The notes under the pieces are model-generated. The model was not told where the DNA came from and searched no databases. It worked only from the letters and a program-made list of their open reading frames with translations. Made by a program: the position numbers and the translations under genes. From Thioalbus denitrificans (GTDB lineage Bacteria > Pseudomonadota > Gammaproteobacteria > DSM-26407): a stretch of 64,000 nucleotides of DNA. Below, one piece after another: positions 17,161 through 24,699 of this stretch. Numbering within the stretch: the stretch's first letter is position 1; every line of letters starts with the position of its first letter. Where the stretch lies: NCBI RefSeq assembly GCF_003337735.1, contig NZ_QPJY01000002.1:62001-126000 (forward strand). The letters run 5' to 3'.

Positions 17161-17673
17161 TCACACCCCGCCGCTGTGAACGGTTTCGTAGTAGAGCTTC
17201 TCCAGCTCCGCCTTGTGGCGGGTCTCCTCCTCGGCAAGAAACTCGAACAGCTCGCGCACGGGGCCGGGCTCCACGCTCCCGGCCAGGCTCCGGTACTGCT
17301 CCATGGCCGCCTGTTCGCGGCCGAGGGCGTACTGGAGGATGGCCTGGTCGTCGGGCTCCGCGCCCAACTCGGGGACCTGGATGCAGTCGGAGAAGCGGGT
17401 GTCCGAGGCGGGTGTCTCCACCCGCGCGCGCAGCTGCCCGGCGATGTCGCCGCGGGCGGCGAGATCGCTGAACAGGTCATGGTGGCGCGCCTCCTCCTCG
17501 GCCAGTTCCTCCACCAGGTAGCGGATGCGCTTGCTCACCCGCGGGATCAGCCCGGTGTAGAAGTCCCGCGCGCTGGCCTCGAAGGAGGCCGCCACCTCCA
17601 GGATCTCCCCCAGGGTCTTCCTGGCGCGGATGCGATCAATCCCGTGCACCCCGCCCTCGCCGTGTTCGCTCAC
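17161..17673 (-). CDS. Ferritin-like diiron protein, last gene of the MBS-like operon
   Basis: A 170-residue four-helix protein of the ferritin-like/rubrerythrin type. Glutamate and histidine ligands are visible in helix pairs: EILEVAASFEASARDFY, EELAEEEARHHDLF (ExxxH), QAAMEQYRSLAG and EFLAEEETRHKAELE (ExxRH). These give a diiron site. There is no rubredoxin domain. It starts at GTG 17673, overlapping the stop of the NuoI-GltD fusion gene by 4 bp (GTGA), so it is translationally coupled to the complex. In known MBS operons no such subunit occurs, as far as I know. A role in peroxide or oxygen removal near the iron-sulfur module is a guess. Confidence 0.85.
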   Translation of the reverse strand: MSEHGEGGVHGIDRIRARKTLGEILEVAASFEASARDFYTGLIPRVSKRIRYLVEELAEEEARHHDLFSDLAARGDIAGQLRARVETPASDTRFSDCIQVPELGAEPDDQAILQYALGREQAAMEQYRSLAGSVEPGPVRELFEFLAEEETRHKAELEKLYYETVHSGGV

Positions 17674-19502
17674 TGCACGCTCTCCCGTTGTTCCAGCCAG
17701 GCATGGATGCCGGCCGCGACCCGGTGGCCGTCGGCCACGGCGTGAACCACGTCGGGGCCGTTCACCATGTCGCCCGCGGCCCACAGCCAGGACTCGCTGG
17801 TGCGCCCGTCGGCGTCCACCCTGAGGCGCCCGCGGTGCCACTCCAGTCGCTCGGTGAGCGCCTCGCCCAGCAGCGCCGTGTCGGCCACCTGGCCGATGGC
17901 CTCGACCACCATCTCCGCCTCGTGCAGGCGCTCGTCGGATTCGTCGTAGATCGGCGCGAAGCGCCCCTGGGCGTCGAAGATGGACATCACCCGCCAGCTG
18001 CGCAGCCCCACCAGGTTGCCGGCCCCGTCCACCACGCACTCCCGCGGCCCGCGGGCATCGAGAATCTCGATCTCCTCCTCGGCCGCCTCCAGCACTTCGC
18101 TGGCGTCCGCCAGGAAGTGGCTGCGCGCCTCCAGCGCGGTGACGGTGACCCGCGCCGCGCCGTACTCCCGGCGCTGCAGGCGGGCCAGGGTACGGGCGAT
18201 GTCCATGGCCACGTTGCCGCCGCCGATGACCACCGCGCTGCGCGGGGTGCCGAACGCCTCCCCGGCGGTGGCCTGGCGCAGCAGGGTCACCGCCTTGCGC
18301 ACCTGGGGATGATCCGAGTTGGGAATACGGGTGGAGCGGCCGAACTGCAGCCCCAGGGCCAGCACCACGGCATCGAAGTCGCGCTGCAGCTCCTCCAGGG
18401 TGATGTCCTTTCCCACCCAGGTGCTGCAGCGGATATCCACCCCCACGGAGCGGATCACGTCGATATCCTGGTCCAGCCGGGCGTAGGGCAGGCGGTACTC
18501 GGGGATGCCGTAGCGGGGCATGCCGCCGGGCTCCGGCAGCCCCTCGAACACGGTCACCGCGTGGCCCAGTTTCGCCAGGTCGAAGGCGGCGGTGAGGCCG
18601 GCCGGTCCGGAGCCCACGATGGCCACGCGGCGCCCGCTCGGCGTGGCGACCCGCCCTTCGGCGGCGATGGCCTTCACCCGCTCGGGGGGCAGGGCGTCCA
18701 TGGCGTAGCGCTTGAGCCAGCGGATGGCGATGGGTTCGCCGCGGTGGCCGATGGAGCAGGCCTCCTCGCAGCGGTGGGTGCAGACCCGCCCGCAGACATG
18801 GGCGAAGGGGTTGGTCCGGTAGATCCAGCGCACCGCGTCCTCGACGCGTCCCTCCCAGATGGCACGGATGTACTCCGGCGCGTGCATGTGGGTGGGGCAG
18901 GCGTCGAAGCACATGCCGCACTGGACGCAGCGGGAGGCCTCCAGCAGGGCCTGCTGATCGTCGTAGCCGGCGACGATCTCGTGGAAGTTGTCGCCGCGGG
19001 CGGAGGGCTCGAGCTCGCCCATGGCCTGGCGCTGCAGGTCCACCAGGTCCGAATCGGCGCTCTTGCTCCAGCCGTGGCCGTAGTACCGGCCGTGCATCCC
19101 GTTGGGGTCGGGCAGGACGAAGTAGCTGTCGAGCTCCGCATCGGTGCAGGTGTGCACGTACTCCCGCGACAGGGCCAGGGAGGCGGTGGGGCAGATGTCC
19201 ACGCACAGGCCGCACCAGCAGCAGCGGCCGTAGTCGATGGCCGGGCGCTGGTCGCGGATCCCCTGCGCCGGGTCCGCCGGCAGCCCGGGGATGCGCACCA
19301 TGGTGATGGCGGCGTTGTCGCACACTTTCTGGCAGGTGCCGCAGCCGATGCACTTCTCCCAGTCGTTGAGGTGGAAGCCGCGGTAGTTGGCCGAGGCCAG
19401 CCGCGGCTCAAGCGGCTCGGTCACCGGCGGGCGGGCGAAGAACTGCAGGGCCTTGAGCGGGTTGAGCAGACTGCCCTTGTCCTTGTAGGGGATGTCGGCC
19501 AT
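17670..19502 (-). CDS. Fusion of NuoI-like ferredoxin with GltD/NfnB-type NAD(P)H oxidoreductase
   Basis: A 610-residue electron-input subunit. Residues 45-110 are a NuoI-like 2[4Fe-4S] ferredoxin with C51, C54, C57, C61 and C94, C97, C100, C104. Residues 190-250 are the N-terminal cluster domain of glutamate-synthase beta chains (C192, C195, C198, C202 and C237, C241, C245, C249). From 291 follows the two-dinucleotide-fold part: FAD loop G297SGPAG302, EPGGMPRYGIPEYRL, and the NAD(P)H loop VVIGGGNVAMD. The end LWAAGDMVNGP is the FAD-closing motif. It takes the place of NuoI in the operon and should pass electrons between NAD(P)H and the NuoB-like subunit. The direction of flow and the cofactor are inferred. 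Confidence 0.9.
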   Translation of the reverse strand: MADIPYKDKGSLLNPLKALQFFARPPVTEPLEPRLASANYRGFHLNDWEKCIGCGTCQKVCDNAAITMVRIPGLPADPAQGIRDQRPAIDYGRCCWCGLCVDICPTASLALSREYVHTCTDAELDSYFVLPDPNGMHGRYYGHGWSKSADSDLVDLQRQAMGELEPSARGDNFHEIVAGYDDQQALLEASRCVQCGMCFDACPTHMHAPEYIRAIWEGRVEDAVRWIYRTNPFAHVCGRVCTHRCEEACSIGHRGEPIAIRWLKRYAMDALPPERVKAIAAEGRVATPSGRRVAIVGSGPAGLTAAFDLAKLGHAVTVFEGLPEPGGMPRYGIPEYRLPYARLDQDIDVIRSVGVDIRCSTWVGKDITLEELQRDFDAVVLALGLQFGRSTRIPNSDHPQVRKAVTLLRQATAGEAFGTPRSAVVIGGGNVAMDIARTLARLQRREYGAARVTVTALEARSHFLADASEVLEAAEEEIEILDARGPRECVVDGAGNLVGLRSWRVMSIFDAQGRFAPIYDESDERLHEAEMVVEAIGQVADTALLGEALTERLEWHRGRLRVDADGRTSESWLWAAGDMVNGPDVVHAVADGHRVAAGIHAWLEQRESVQ

Positions 19503-20644
19503 CAGCGGTCCACCTCCGGCGGGCAGGCGTCGAGGGAGAACATGATCTGGGCGATGTCCTCCAGCCGCGCACGGGCGGTCAGGTTCTCCAGCACCTGCAC
19601 CGCGTGCATGGCGGAGGGGCCGCGCACGTGGACCCGGTAGGGCTTGTCGCCGCCGGTGGAGACCACGTAGTAGGCGAGCTCGCCCTTGGAGGACTCCACC
19701 CGGGTGTAGACCTCGCCGGCGGGCAGGTTCCAGGCCAGCGGATTGGGAATCAGGGCGCGGATGGGGCCGCCGACGTGGGGGAGCCGCTCCACCACCTGGC
19801 GCACGATGCGGATGCTCTGCACCAGCTCCTGGCGCCGCACCAGGGTGCGCGCCCAGGCGTCACCCGCCTGCTCGGTGGGGATGTCGAACTCCAGCTGGTC
19901 GTAGACCAGGTAGGGGTCGTCGCGGCGCACGTCGAAGGCCAGCCCGGTGGCGCGCAGGTTGGGGCCCGTGACCCCCCACTCCAGGGCCTGCTCCTGGCTC
20001 ATGGCGCCGATGCCCCGGGCCCGCTGCACGAACACCTGGTTGGTGAAGAACAGGTTGTCGTAGTCGGGCAGGCGCGACTCGATGTAGTCCAGCGTCCGGG
20101 TGACCCGCTCCAGGTAGCCGGCGGGAATGTCGCGGCGCACGCCGCCGGGGATGTTGTAGATGTGGTAGACGCGCCCGCCGCTCAGCTCCTCGAAGAGATC
20201 GAGCACCTGGTCGCGGTCGGCCACGCCCCAGTACATGTTGCTGTACATGCCGGTGGTGGCCGCGTGGCCGCCGAAGGTGAACAGGTGGGCGGCTATGCGG
20301 GAGAGCTCCAGCTGCAGCACCCGGATCCACTGGGCGCGCTCCGGCACCGTGATCCCGCCGAGCTCCTCCACGGCCAGGGAGTAGCACACCTCCATGGGCA
20401 CCGGGTCGGGCACGCAGATGCGCGGCACCAGGGCGATGTTCTGAATCCACAGCCGCCCCTCCATCAGCTTCTCGAAGCCGCGGTGCAGGTAGCCGCCGTC
20501 GGCGCGGGCGGAGACCACCTGGTCGCCGTTGAGCTTCACCTTCAGCGCGTAGTTGCCCTCGATGCCCGGGTGGTTGGGGCCGAAGAAGAGCTCGAACTCG
20601 TTGCTGGGCGGATGGTTGACCGCCTCGTAGTTCTCGGGCCTCAT
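19502..20644 (-). CDS. NuoD/MbsL-like large (catalytic) subunit lacking a NiFe site
   Basis: A 380-residue homologue of complex I NuoD and the large subunits of group 4 [NiFe] hydrogenases. The start shows FFGPNHPGIEGNYALKVKLNGD and the conserved DGGYLHRGFEKLMEG loop. In hydrogenases the nickel is held by two CxxC pairs. Here the first is C77-V-P-D80 (in RICVPDP) and the second is C374-P-P-E377 near the C-terminal end, so each pair keeps one Cys and has an acidic residue for the other. A [NiFe] site is thus unlikely, and unlike NuoD one Cys remains in each. This resembles sulfur-reducing MBS/Mbx rather than a hydrogenase or complex I. It overlaps the NuoC-like gene by 4 bp. Confidence 0.9.
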   Translation of the reverse strand: MRPENYEAVNHPPSNEFELFFGPNHPGIEGNYALKVKLNGDQVVSARADGGYLHRGFEKLMEGRLWIQNIALVPRICVPDPVPMEVCYSLAVEELGGITVPERAQWIRVLQLELSRIAAHLFTFGGHAATTGMYSNMYWGVADRDQVLDLFEELSGGRVYHIYNIPGGVRRDIPAGYLERVTRTLDYIESRLPDYDNLFFTNQVFVQRARGIGAMSQEQALEWGVTGPNLRATGLAFDVRRDDPYLVYDQLEFDIPTEQAGDAWARTLVRRQELVQSIRIVRQVVERLPHVGGPIRALIPNPLAWNLPAGEVYTRVESSKGELAYYVVSTGGDKPYRVHVRGPSAMHAVQVLENLTARARLEDIAQIMFSLDACPPEVDR

Positions 20645-21198
20645 CGGCGCACATCCTCCGGCCGGGTGGTGATGCCGCCGCCCTGGGCCTCGATCTCCTT
20701 CAGCCAGTCGGGGTGGTAGGCCTGCCAGTTGAAGTGGTCCATGACCCACGCCTCGCCGTCGAAGTCCTTGCGCATGGGGGGCGGGCCCTCCCACTCGGTG
20801 AGGATGAATTTCCCCATGTCGGGGCTGCCCTCGAAGTAGAGGCCGAACATCTCGTGGATGTCGCGCTCGAAGAAGGCCGCCGGCTTGAACAGGTCGTAGA
20901 CCGAGAGGTAGACGCCGGGGTCGCGGGGCAGGCGGATGTGGGCCATCACCAGCACCCGGGTCTCGTAGGACCAGAGGTGGTAGACCAGCTCGAACTCCTC
21001 CTGCTCCATCCAGTCAACGCAGGTGATGGCCGAGAGGTGCACGTAGCCGGCGCGGCCCTTGAGCAGCTCCAGCAGGGCGGGCAGGGTCTCGGCGGCGAGA
21101 TCCACCCGCACCCGGCGCGGTCCCTTGCGCCGGATGCGGATGCCCTCGATCTCCTGGAGCAGGAACTCCAGCTGGGGGGCGAGGCTCTGCCGGCTCAT
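20641..21198 (-). CDS. NuoC/MbsK-like 30-kDa subunit
   Basis: A 185-residue homologue of the complex I 30-kDa subunit. The core has YVHLSAITCVDWMEQEEFELVYHLWS, LPRDPGVYLSVYDLFKPAAFFERDIHEMFGLYFEGSPD, the well-conserved E-R-[DE]-x-x-[DE]-M-F-G box of the family. The C-terminal tail (WEGPPPMRKDF) packs on the large subunit in known structures. NuoC and NuoD are separate here, as in MBH/MBS. The gene overlaps both neighbours by 4 bp. Confidence 0.92.
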   Translation of the reverse strand: MSRQSLAPQLEFLLQEIEGIRIRRKGPRRVRVDLAAETLPALLELLKGRAGYVHLSAITCVDWMEQEEFELVYHLWSYETRVLVMAHIRLPRDPGVYLSVYDLFKPAAFFERDIHEMFGLYFEGSPDMGKFILTEWEGPPPMRKDFDGEAWVMDHFNWQAYHPDWLKEIEAQGGGITTRPEDVRR

Positions 21199-21926
21199 GG
21201 CTTGCGCTCCTGCCTGGATCCGAGGCGCATCTCCAGCGGCTGCAGCGGCACCTGGTGCTGTTGCAGCAGGGCGGTGTGCGGGCCGGTGGTCTCCGGGCCC
21301 GCGAGCCCGTAGTGGTCCGCTTCGCCGATGACGTCGGTGGGGGTCTGCCAGCGCTCGCCGAAGAGCTGCTGCTGGTTGCCCAGGTAGTGGTCGTAGCGGC
21401 GGTAGTAGTCCTTCCAGTTGTCCGCCTTTCCGGTACGGATGTTCTCCATCAGCTGGCGCATGCCGGTGATGACCGCCTCGGGGCGGGGCATGCAGCCGGC
21501 GATGTAGAGATCCACCGGCAGGTACTCGTTCAGGACCTTGGCGGTGGCGTAGCTCTGCCAGTACATGCCGCCGTTCACCGTGCAGGAGCAGATGCCGATC
21601 ACGTACTTCGGCCCGCCCATCTGCTCGTAGGTGAGGATGATGCGCTTCAGGGTCTTGATGGAGACATAGCCGGTCACCAGCAGGATGTCCGCCTGGCGCG
21701 GCGTCACCATGGGCTGGATGCCGAGCCGCTCCATGTCGAAGCGCGAGGTCATGGCCGGCGGCAGCTCGATGGCGCCGCAGCCGGTGCAGTAGTGGAGCAT
21801 GAACAGGGAGCGGGAACGGCAGAAGGCCTTCAGCTCGTCGAACACACGGGTGAACAGGCCCTCCGACTTCGGATCGCCGCCCGCGTCGCCCTCGGCGTGA
21901 ATGGGGATCTGCTTCAAGTCACTCAT
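21195..21926 (-). CDS. NuoB/MbsJ-like small subunit with one [4Fe-4S] cluster
   Basis: A 243-residue electron-transferring subunit. Cluster ligands are C47 and C50 (HYCTGC), C115 (CTVNGGMYW) and C145 (GCMPRPE). The CxxC spacing at 47/50 is that of group 4 hydrogenases and MBS, whereas complex I NuoB has a tandem CC, so this is a key indicator of the complex type. The PRPEAV segment is the expected C-terminal loop. The protein is longer at its C terminus (about 70 residues, NWKDYYRRYDHYLGNQQQLF onward). The ATG at 21926 has GGAGG upstream and a 17-bp gap to the NuoH-like gene, the only real gap in this half of the operon. Confidence 0.93.
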   Translation of the reverse strand: MSDLKQIPIHAEGDAGGDPKSEGLFTRVFDELKAFCRSRSLFMLHYCTGCGAIELPPAMTSRFDMERLGIQPMVTPRQADILLVTGYVSIKTLKRIILTYEQMGGPKYVIGICSCTVNGGMYWQSYATAKVLNEYLPVDLYIAGCMPRPEAVITGMRQLMENIRTGKADNWKDYYRRYDHYLGNQQQLFGERWQTPTDVIGEADHYGLAGPETTGPHTALLQQHQVPLQPLEMRLGSRQERKP

Positions 21927-21943
21927 GGGAGTCCTCCATTCGC

Positions 21944-22843
21944 TCAGTGCATGATCAGCCACAGGCCCGCCAGGCCCAGCAGCACCGGCCACTTCCAGAT
22001 CATCTTCAGCAGATCCTCGGTGCGGTAGCGGGGGAACAGGAAGGCGATGCACATGGGGATGGCCACCACCGCAAAGGCTTTGACCAGGAAAGTGAGCCAG
22101 TTCTCCCCGCCGCCCAGGAACAGGCTCGCGTAGAGCACGCCCGCGGTGTAGAACTGGAAGGTCTGCATGACGAACAGGCCGCCCAGGAACTTGCCGCCCA
22201 TCTCCACCATGGGGCCGGTGGCGATCTCCGCCGGCGCCACGTAGATCTCGAAGGGCTGCTTGCCCAGCATGGCGTGCACCGAGAACAGCCCCGCCAGGGC
22301 CAGCAGCGGCATGGTGGCCGCGCCCCAGCCGCCGGGGCCGGCGGCCTGCTGCAGGGCGATGATGTCCGCCAGGTTGGTGGTGCCGTAGTGCCAGGCCACG
22401 CCGAAGATGACGATGACGAAGGGGATGTCGTAGGCGAGCATGGCGGTGAGCGCGCGGGCGATGCCGATGGAGCCGTTGGGGTTGGCGCACTGGCCCACCC
22501 CCAGGGCCAGCCCCAGGGAGGGAATCATCATCAGGTAGGCCAGGGTGATGAGGCCGCCCCGGTCGGCGAGCCCGTCCATCCCCGGTACCGGCAGCAGGGT
22601 CTCGGCGGCCACGTAGCCGCCCACCGCCATGACGATGCCGATGTCGTGGACGAGGCCGTGGGAGATCTGGGTCTGCTTGCCGTAGAGCTTGATGATGTCG
22701 TAGAGGGGCTGCAGCAGTGGCGGGCCCACGCGGCGCTGAATCCTCGCCGCGATCTTGCGCATCATCAGCACCATGAACAGCCCCACCACGAAGGCCACCA
22801 GGGGCATCAGGATCAGCTCGAGCGCCAGGTTCAGGGCATCCAT
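21944..22843 (-). CDS. NuoH/MbsM-like membrane subunit
   Basis: A 299-residue, eight-helix membrane protein homologous to NuoH, which links the soluble arm to the ion-pumping arm. Family marks are RIQRRVGPPLLQPLYDIIKLYGKQ near the N terminus, a loop GSIGIARALTAMLAYDIPF, and KQPFEIYVAPAEIATGPMVEMGGKF, the charged E-rich loop. The NuoH-like arginines/glutamates for ion coupling appear intact. It overlaps the preceding antiporter-like gene by one base (TGATG). Confidence 0.93.
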   Translation of the reverse strand: MDALNLALELILMPLVAFVVGLFMVLMMRKIAARIQRRVGPPLLQPLYDIIKLYGKQTQISHGLVHDIGIVMAVGGYVAAETLLPVPGMDGLADRGGLITLAYLMMIPSLGLALGVGQCANPNGSIGIARALTAMLAYDIPFVIVIFGVAWHYGTTNLADIIALQQAAGPGGWGAATMPLLALAGLFSVHAMLGKQPFEIYVAPAEIATGPMVEMGGKFLGGLFVMQTFQFYTAGVLYASLFLGGGENWLTFLVKAFAVVAIPMCIAFLFPRYRTEDLLKMIWKWPVLLGLAGLWLIMH

Positions 22844-24699
22844 CACAGTACCACCCAGGCCAGGCCCGCCACGGCCGTCATGAGGAGGAGGAACGCGGGC
22901 GCCTGCTGCCGGTAGACCCCCTGCATGGCCAGCGCCGCCAGGTCCACCGCCGAGACCAGCGCGGACTCCAGCCAGGTGAAGGCGTTGCGGTAGAGGGGGC
23001 CGATGCGGTGCATGAGGCCGGCGTAGAAGTTGTCGCTGTACTGGTAGCGCACGTCGGCGGAGAGGAAATGGCCGCCGGCGTAGTTGTCCAGCTGGTGCAC
23101 CCGCCGGCTGCGCCCGCCGCCGCCGTAGAAGAGCAGGGCGCCGACGCCGAAGCCGCCGAACAGCACCCCCACGATCCAGAGCATGTCCAGCCCGCCCTTG
23201 GCGGAGGCCACCCCGCCCAGGGTGTAGCGGAGCACCGGCAGCCCGAGCGCCGCCTGGGCGTCGGCCACCCAGCCCAGCACCAGCCCCGGCGCGGTCCCGG
23301 TGACGAAGACGATGGCGCACAGCGCCAGCATCGGGCCGGTCATGCTCCAGGGCGCCTCGCGGATATGCTCGTGCTCGCTGCGCAGCTGGCCGAGGAAGGT
23401 GTTGTGGATCAGCTTGTAGACGCTGAGGATGGTGCCCAGCGTGCCGATCACCGAGGCCACGAACAGCAGCGGCATGCCCTCGGTCATCAGCGAGCGGTAG
23501 ATGAGCCACTTGGAGACGAAGCCGTTCATGGGCGGCAGGCCGGCCAGGCCGATGATGCCCACCAGCATGGTGAGGAAGGAGAGCGGCATGCGCACCACCA
23601 GCCCGCCCAGGCGGTTGAGGTCGGCGGTGCCGGTGCGGTGGATGACCGCGTAGACGGAGAGGAACAGGGCCGCCTGGTAGGTGGCGTGGTTGAACACGTG
23701 CATCAGACCGCCGGCGCTGCCCATGGCGTCGCCCACCACCAGCCCCATGAGCATGTAGCCGCCCTGGCCGATGCCGTGCCAGGCCAGCAGGTAGCGGGCG
23801 TCGTTCTGCTTCAGCGCCGTGAAGGTGGGCAGCACGATGGTGAAGGCGGCCACCCACGCCAGCAGGTCGCGGACCCCGAACTGGCCCGGCAGGATCTGCA
23901 GCCCGTCGAGCCCCTCCAGGGTGACCAGCCGCGCCAGCACCAGGGCGATGGCGAACAGGCCCATGCGCGAGGAGATGGCGCCCAGGAAGGCGGTGCCGGG
24001 GCCCGGTGCCTCGGCGTAGGCCGGCGCCTGCCAGAGGTGGAAGGGCAGCAGCCCCATCTTCACCCCGAAGCCGCCCGTGAACAGCGCCACCAGCAGCCAC
24101 AGCCGTCCGGGCTCCAGGGCCGGCAGGCGCTCGGCGAGGAGCCCCAGGTCCAGGGTGCCGGTCCAGGCATAGGCCAGCACCGTGCCGCCGAGGACGGCCA
24201 TGGCCCCGCCCATGGCGTAGGTGACGTAGCGCAGGGCGGCGCGCACCGCCGCAGCGCCGCCCTGGGCCATGAGCAGGAAGCCGGCCCAGCTCACCAGCTC
24301 CCAGCCGATGAACAGCGACACCAGGTCGGTGCTGGCGAGCAGCAGGAGCATGGCCAGCACGTTGATCGCCAGCGCCCCGTGGAGCGCCCGCAGGCTGTGG
24401 CCCGCCTGCGTGTAGCGGCGGCCCCACTCGCCGGCCATGAACCAGGCGGAGGCGATGGCCGCACCCAGGGTGATGAGGGCGAAGAAGCGGCCGAAGGGGT
24501 CCAGGGACCAGGCGATGGTCTGGCCCAGCACCTGGAAGGTGGGGGAGGCGGCCGCGCTCCCGTCCATGGCGCCCAGGAGGGCGAGCTGCCCGGCGTAGAG
24601 CAGCGCGGCGAGCACGCCCGCGCCCGACCAGCGTCCCAGCAGCCAGGCGAGCGCCCCGGTGGCGAGGGAGAGCAGGAGCAGCAGATCCAGCAGGGTCAC
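22843..24699 (-). CDS. NuoL/MrpA-MrpD-like antiporter subunit (second pump)
   Basis: A 618-residue multispanning protein of the antiporter-like family (proton_antipo_M). Recognisable parts: STDLVSLFIGWELVSWAGFLL with the TM5 Glu, GFGVKMGLLPFHLWQAPAYAEAPGP with the TM7 Lys, HGIGQGGYMLMGL and LMHVFNHATYQAALFLSVYAV with TM8/TM10 His and LAGLPPMNGFVSKWLIY. It starts with GTG 24699 overlapping the MrpD-like gene by 4 bp. Together with that MrpD-like subunit it gives two pump modules, as in archaeal MBS (subunits H and H'). It lacks the long lateral helix of complex I NuoL. Confidence 0.92.
   Translation of the reverse strand: MTLLDLLLLLSLATGALAWLLGRWSGAGVLAALLYAGQLALLGAMDGSAAASPTFQVLGQTIAWSLDPFGRFFALITLGAAIASAWFMAGEWGRRYTQAGHSLRALHGALAINVLAMLLLLASTDLVSLFIGWELVSWAGFLLMAQGGAAAVRAALRYVTYAMGGAMAVLGGTVLAYAWTGTLDLGLLAERLPALEPGRLWLLVALFTGGFGVKMGLLPFHLWQAPAYAEAPGPGTAFLGAISSRMGLFAIALVLARLVTLEGLDGLQILPGQFGVRDLLAWVAAFTIVLPTFTALKQNDARYLLAWHGIGQGGYMLMGLVVGDAMGSAGGLMHVFNHATYQAALFLSVYAVIHRTGTADLNRLGGLVVRMPLSFLTMLVGIIGLAGLPPMNGFVSKWLIYRSLMTEGMPLLFVASVIGTLGTILSVYKLIHNTFLGQLRSEHEHIREAPWSMTGPMLALCAIVFVTGTAPGLVLGWVADAQAALGLPVLRYTLGGVASAKGGLDMLWIVGVLFGGFGVGALLFYGGGGRSRRVHQLDNYAGGHFLSADVRYQYSDNFYAGLMHRIGPLYRNAFTWLESALVSAVDLAALAMQGVYRQQAPAFLLLMTAVAGLAWVVL

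Noticed and set aside
17688-19640. 650-codon plus-strand frame
   Set aside because: Antisense to the NuoI-GltD fusion gene, with low-complexity composition.
19502-20644. [NiFe] hydrogenase catalytic subunit
   Set aside because: Both CxxC pairs lack the second Cys (replaced by D80 and E377), so nickel cannot be held as in hydrogenases.
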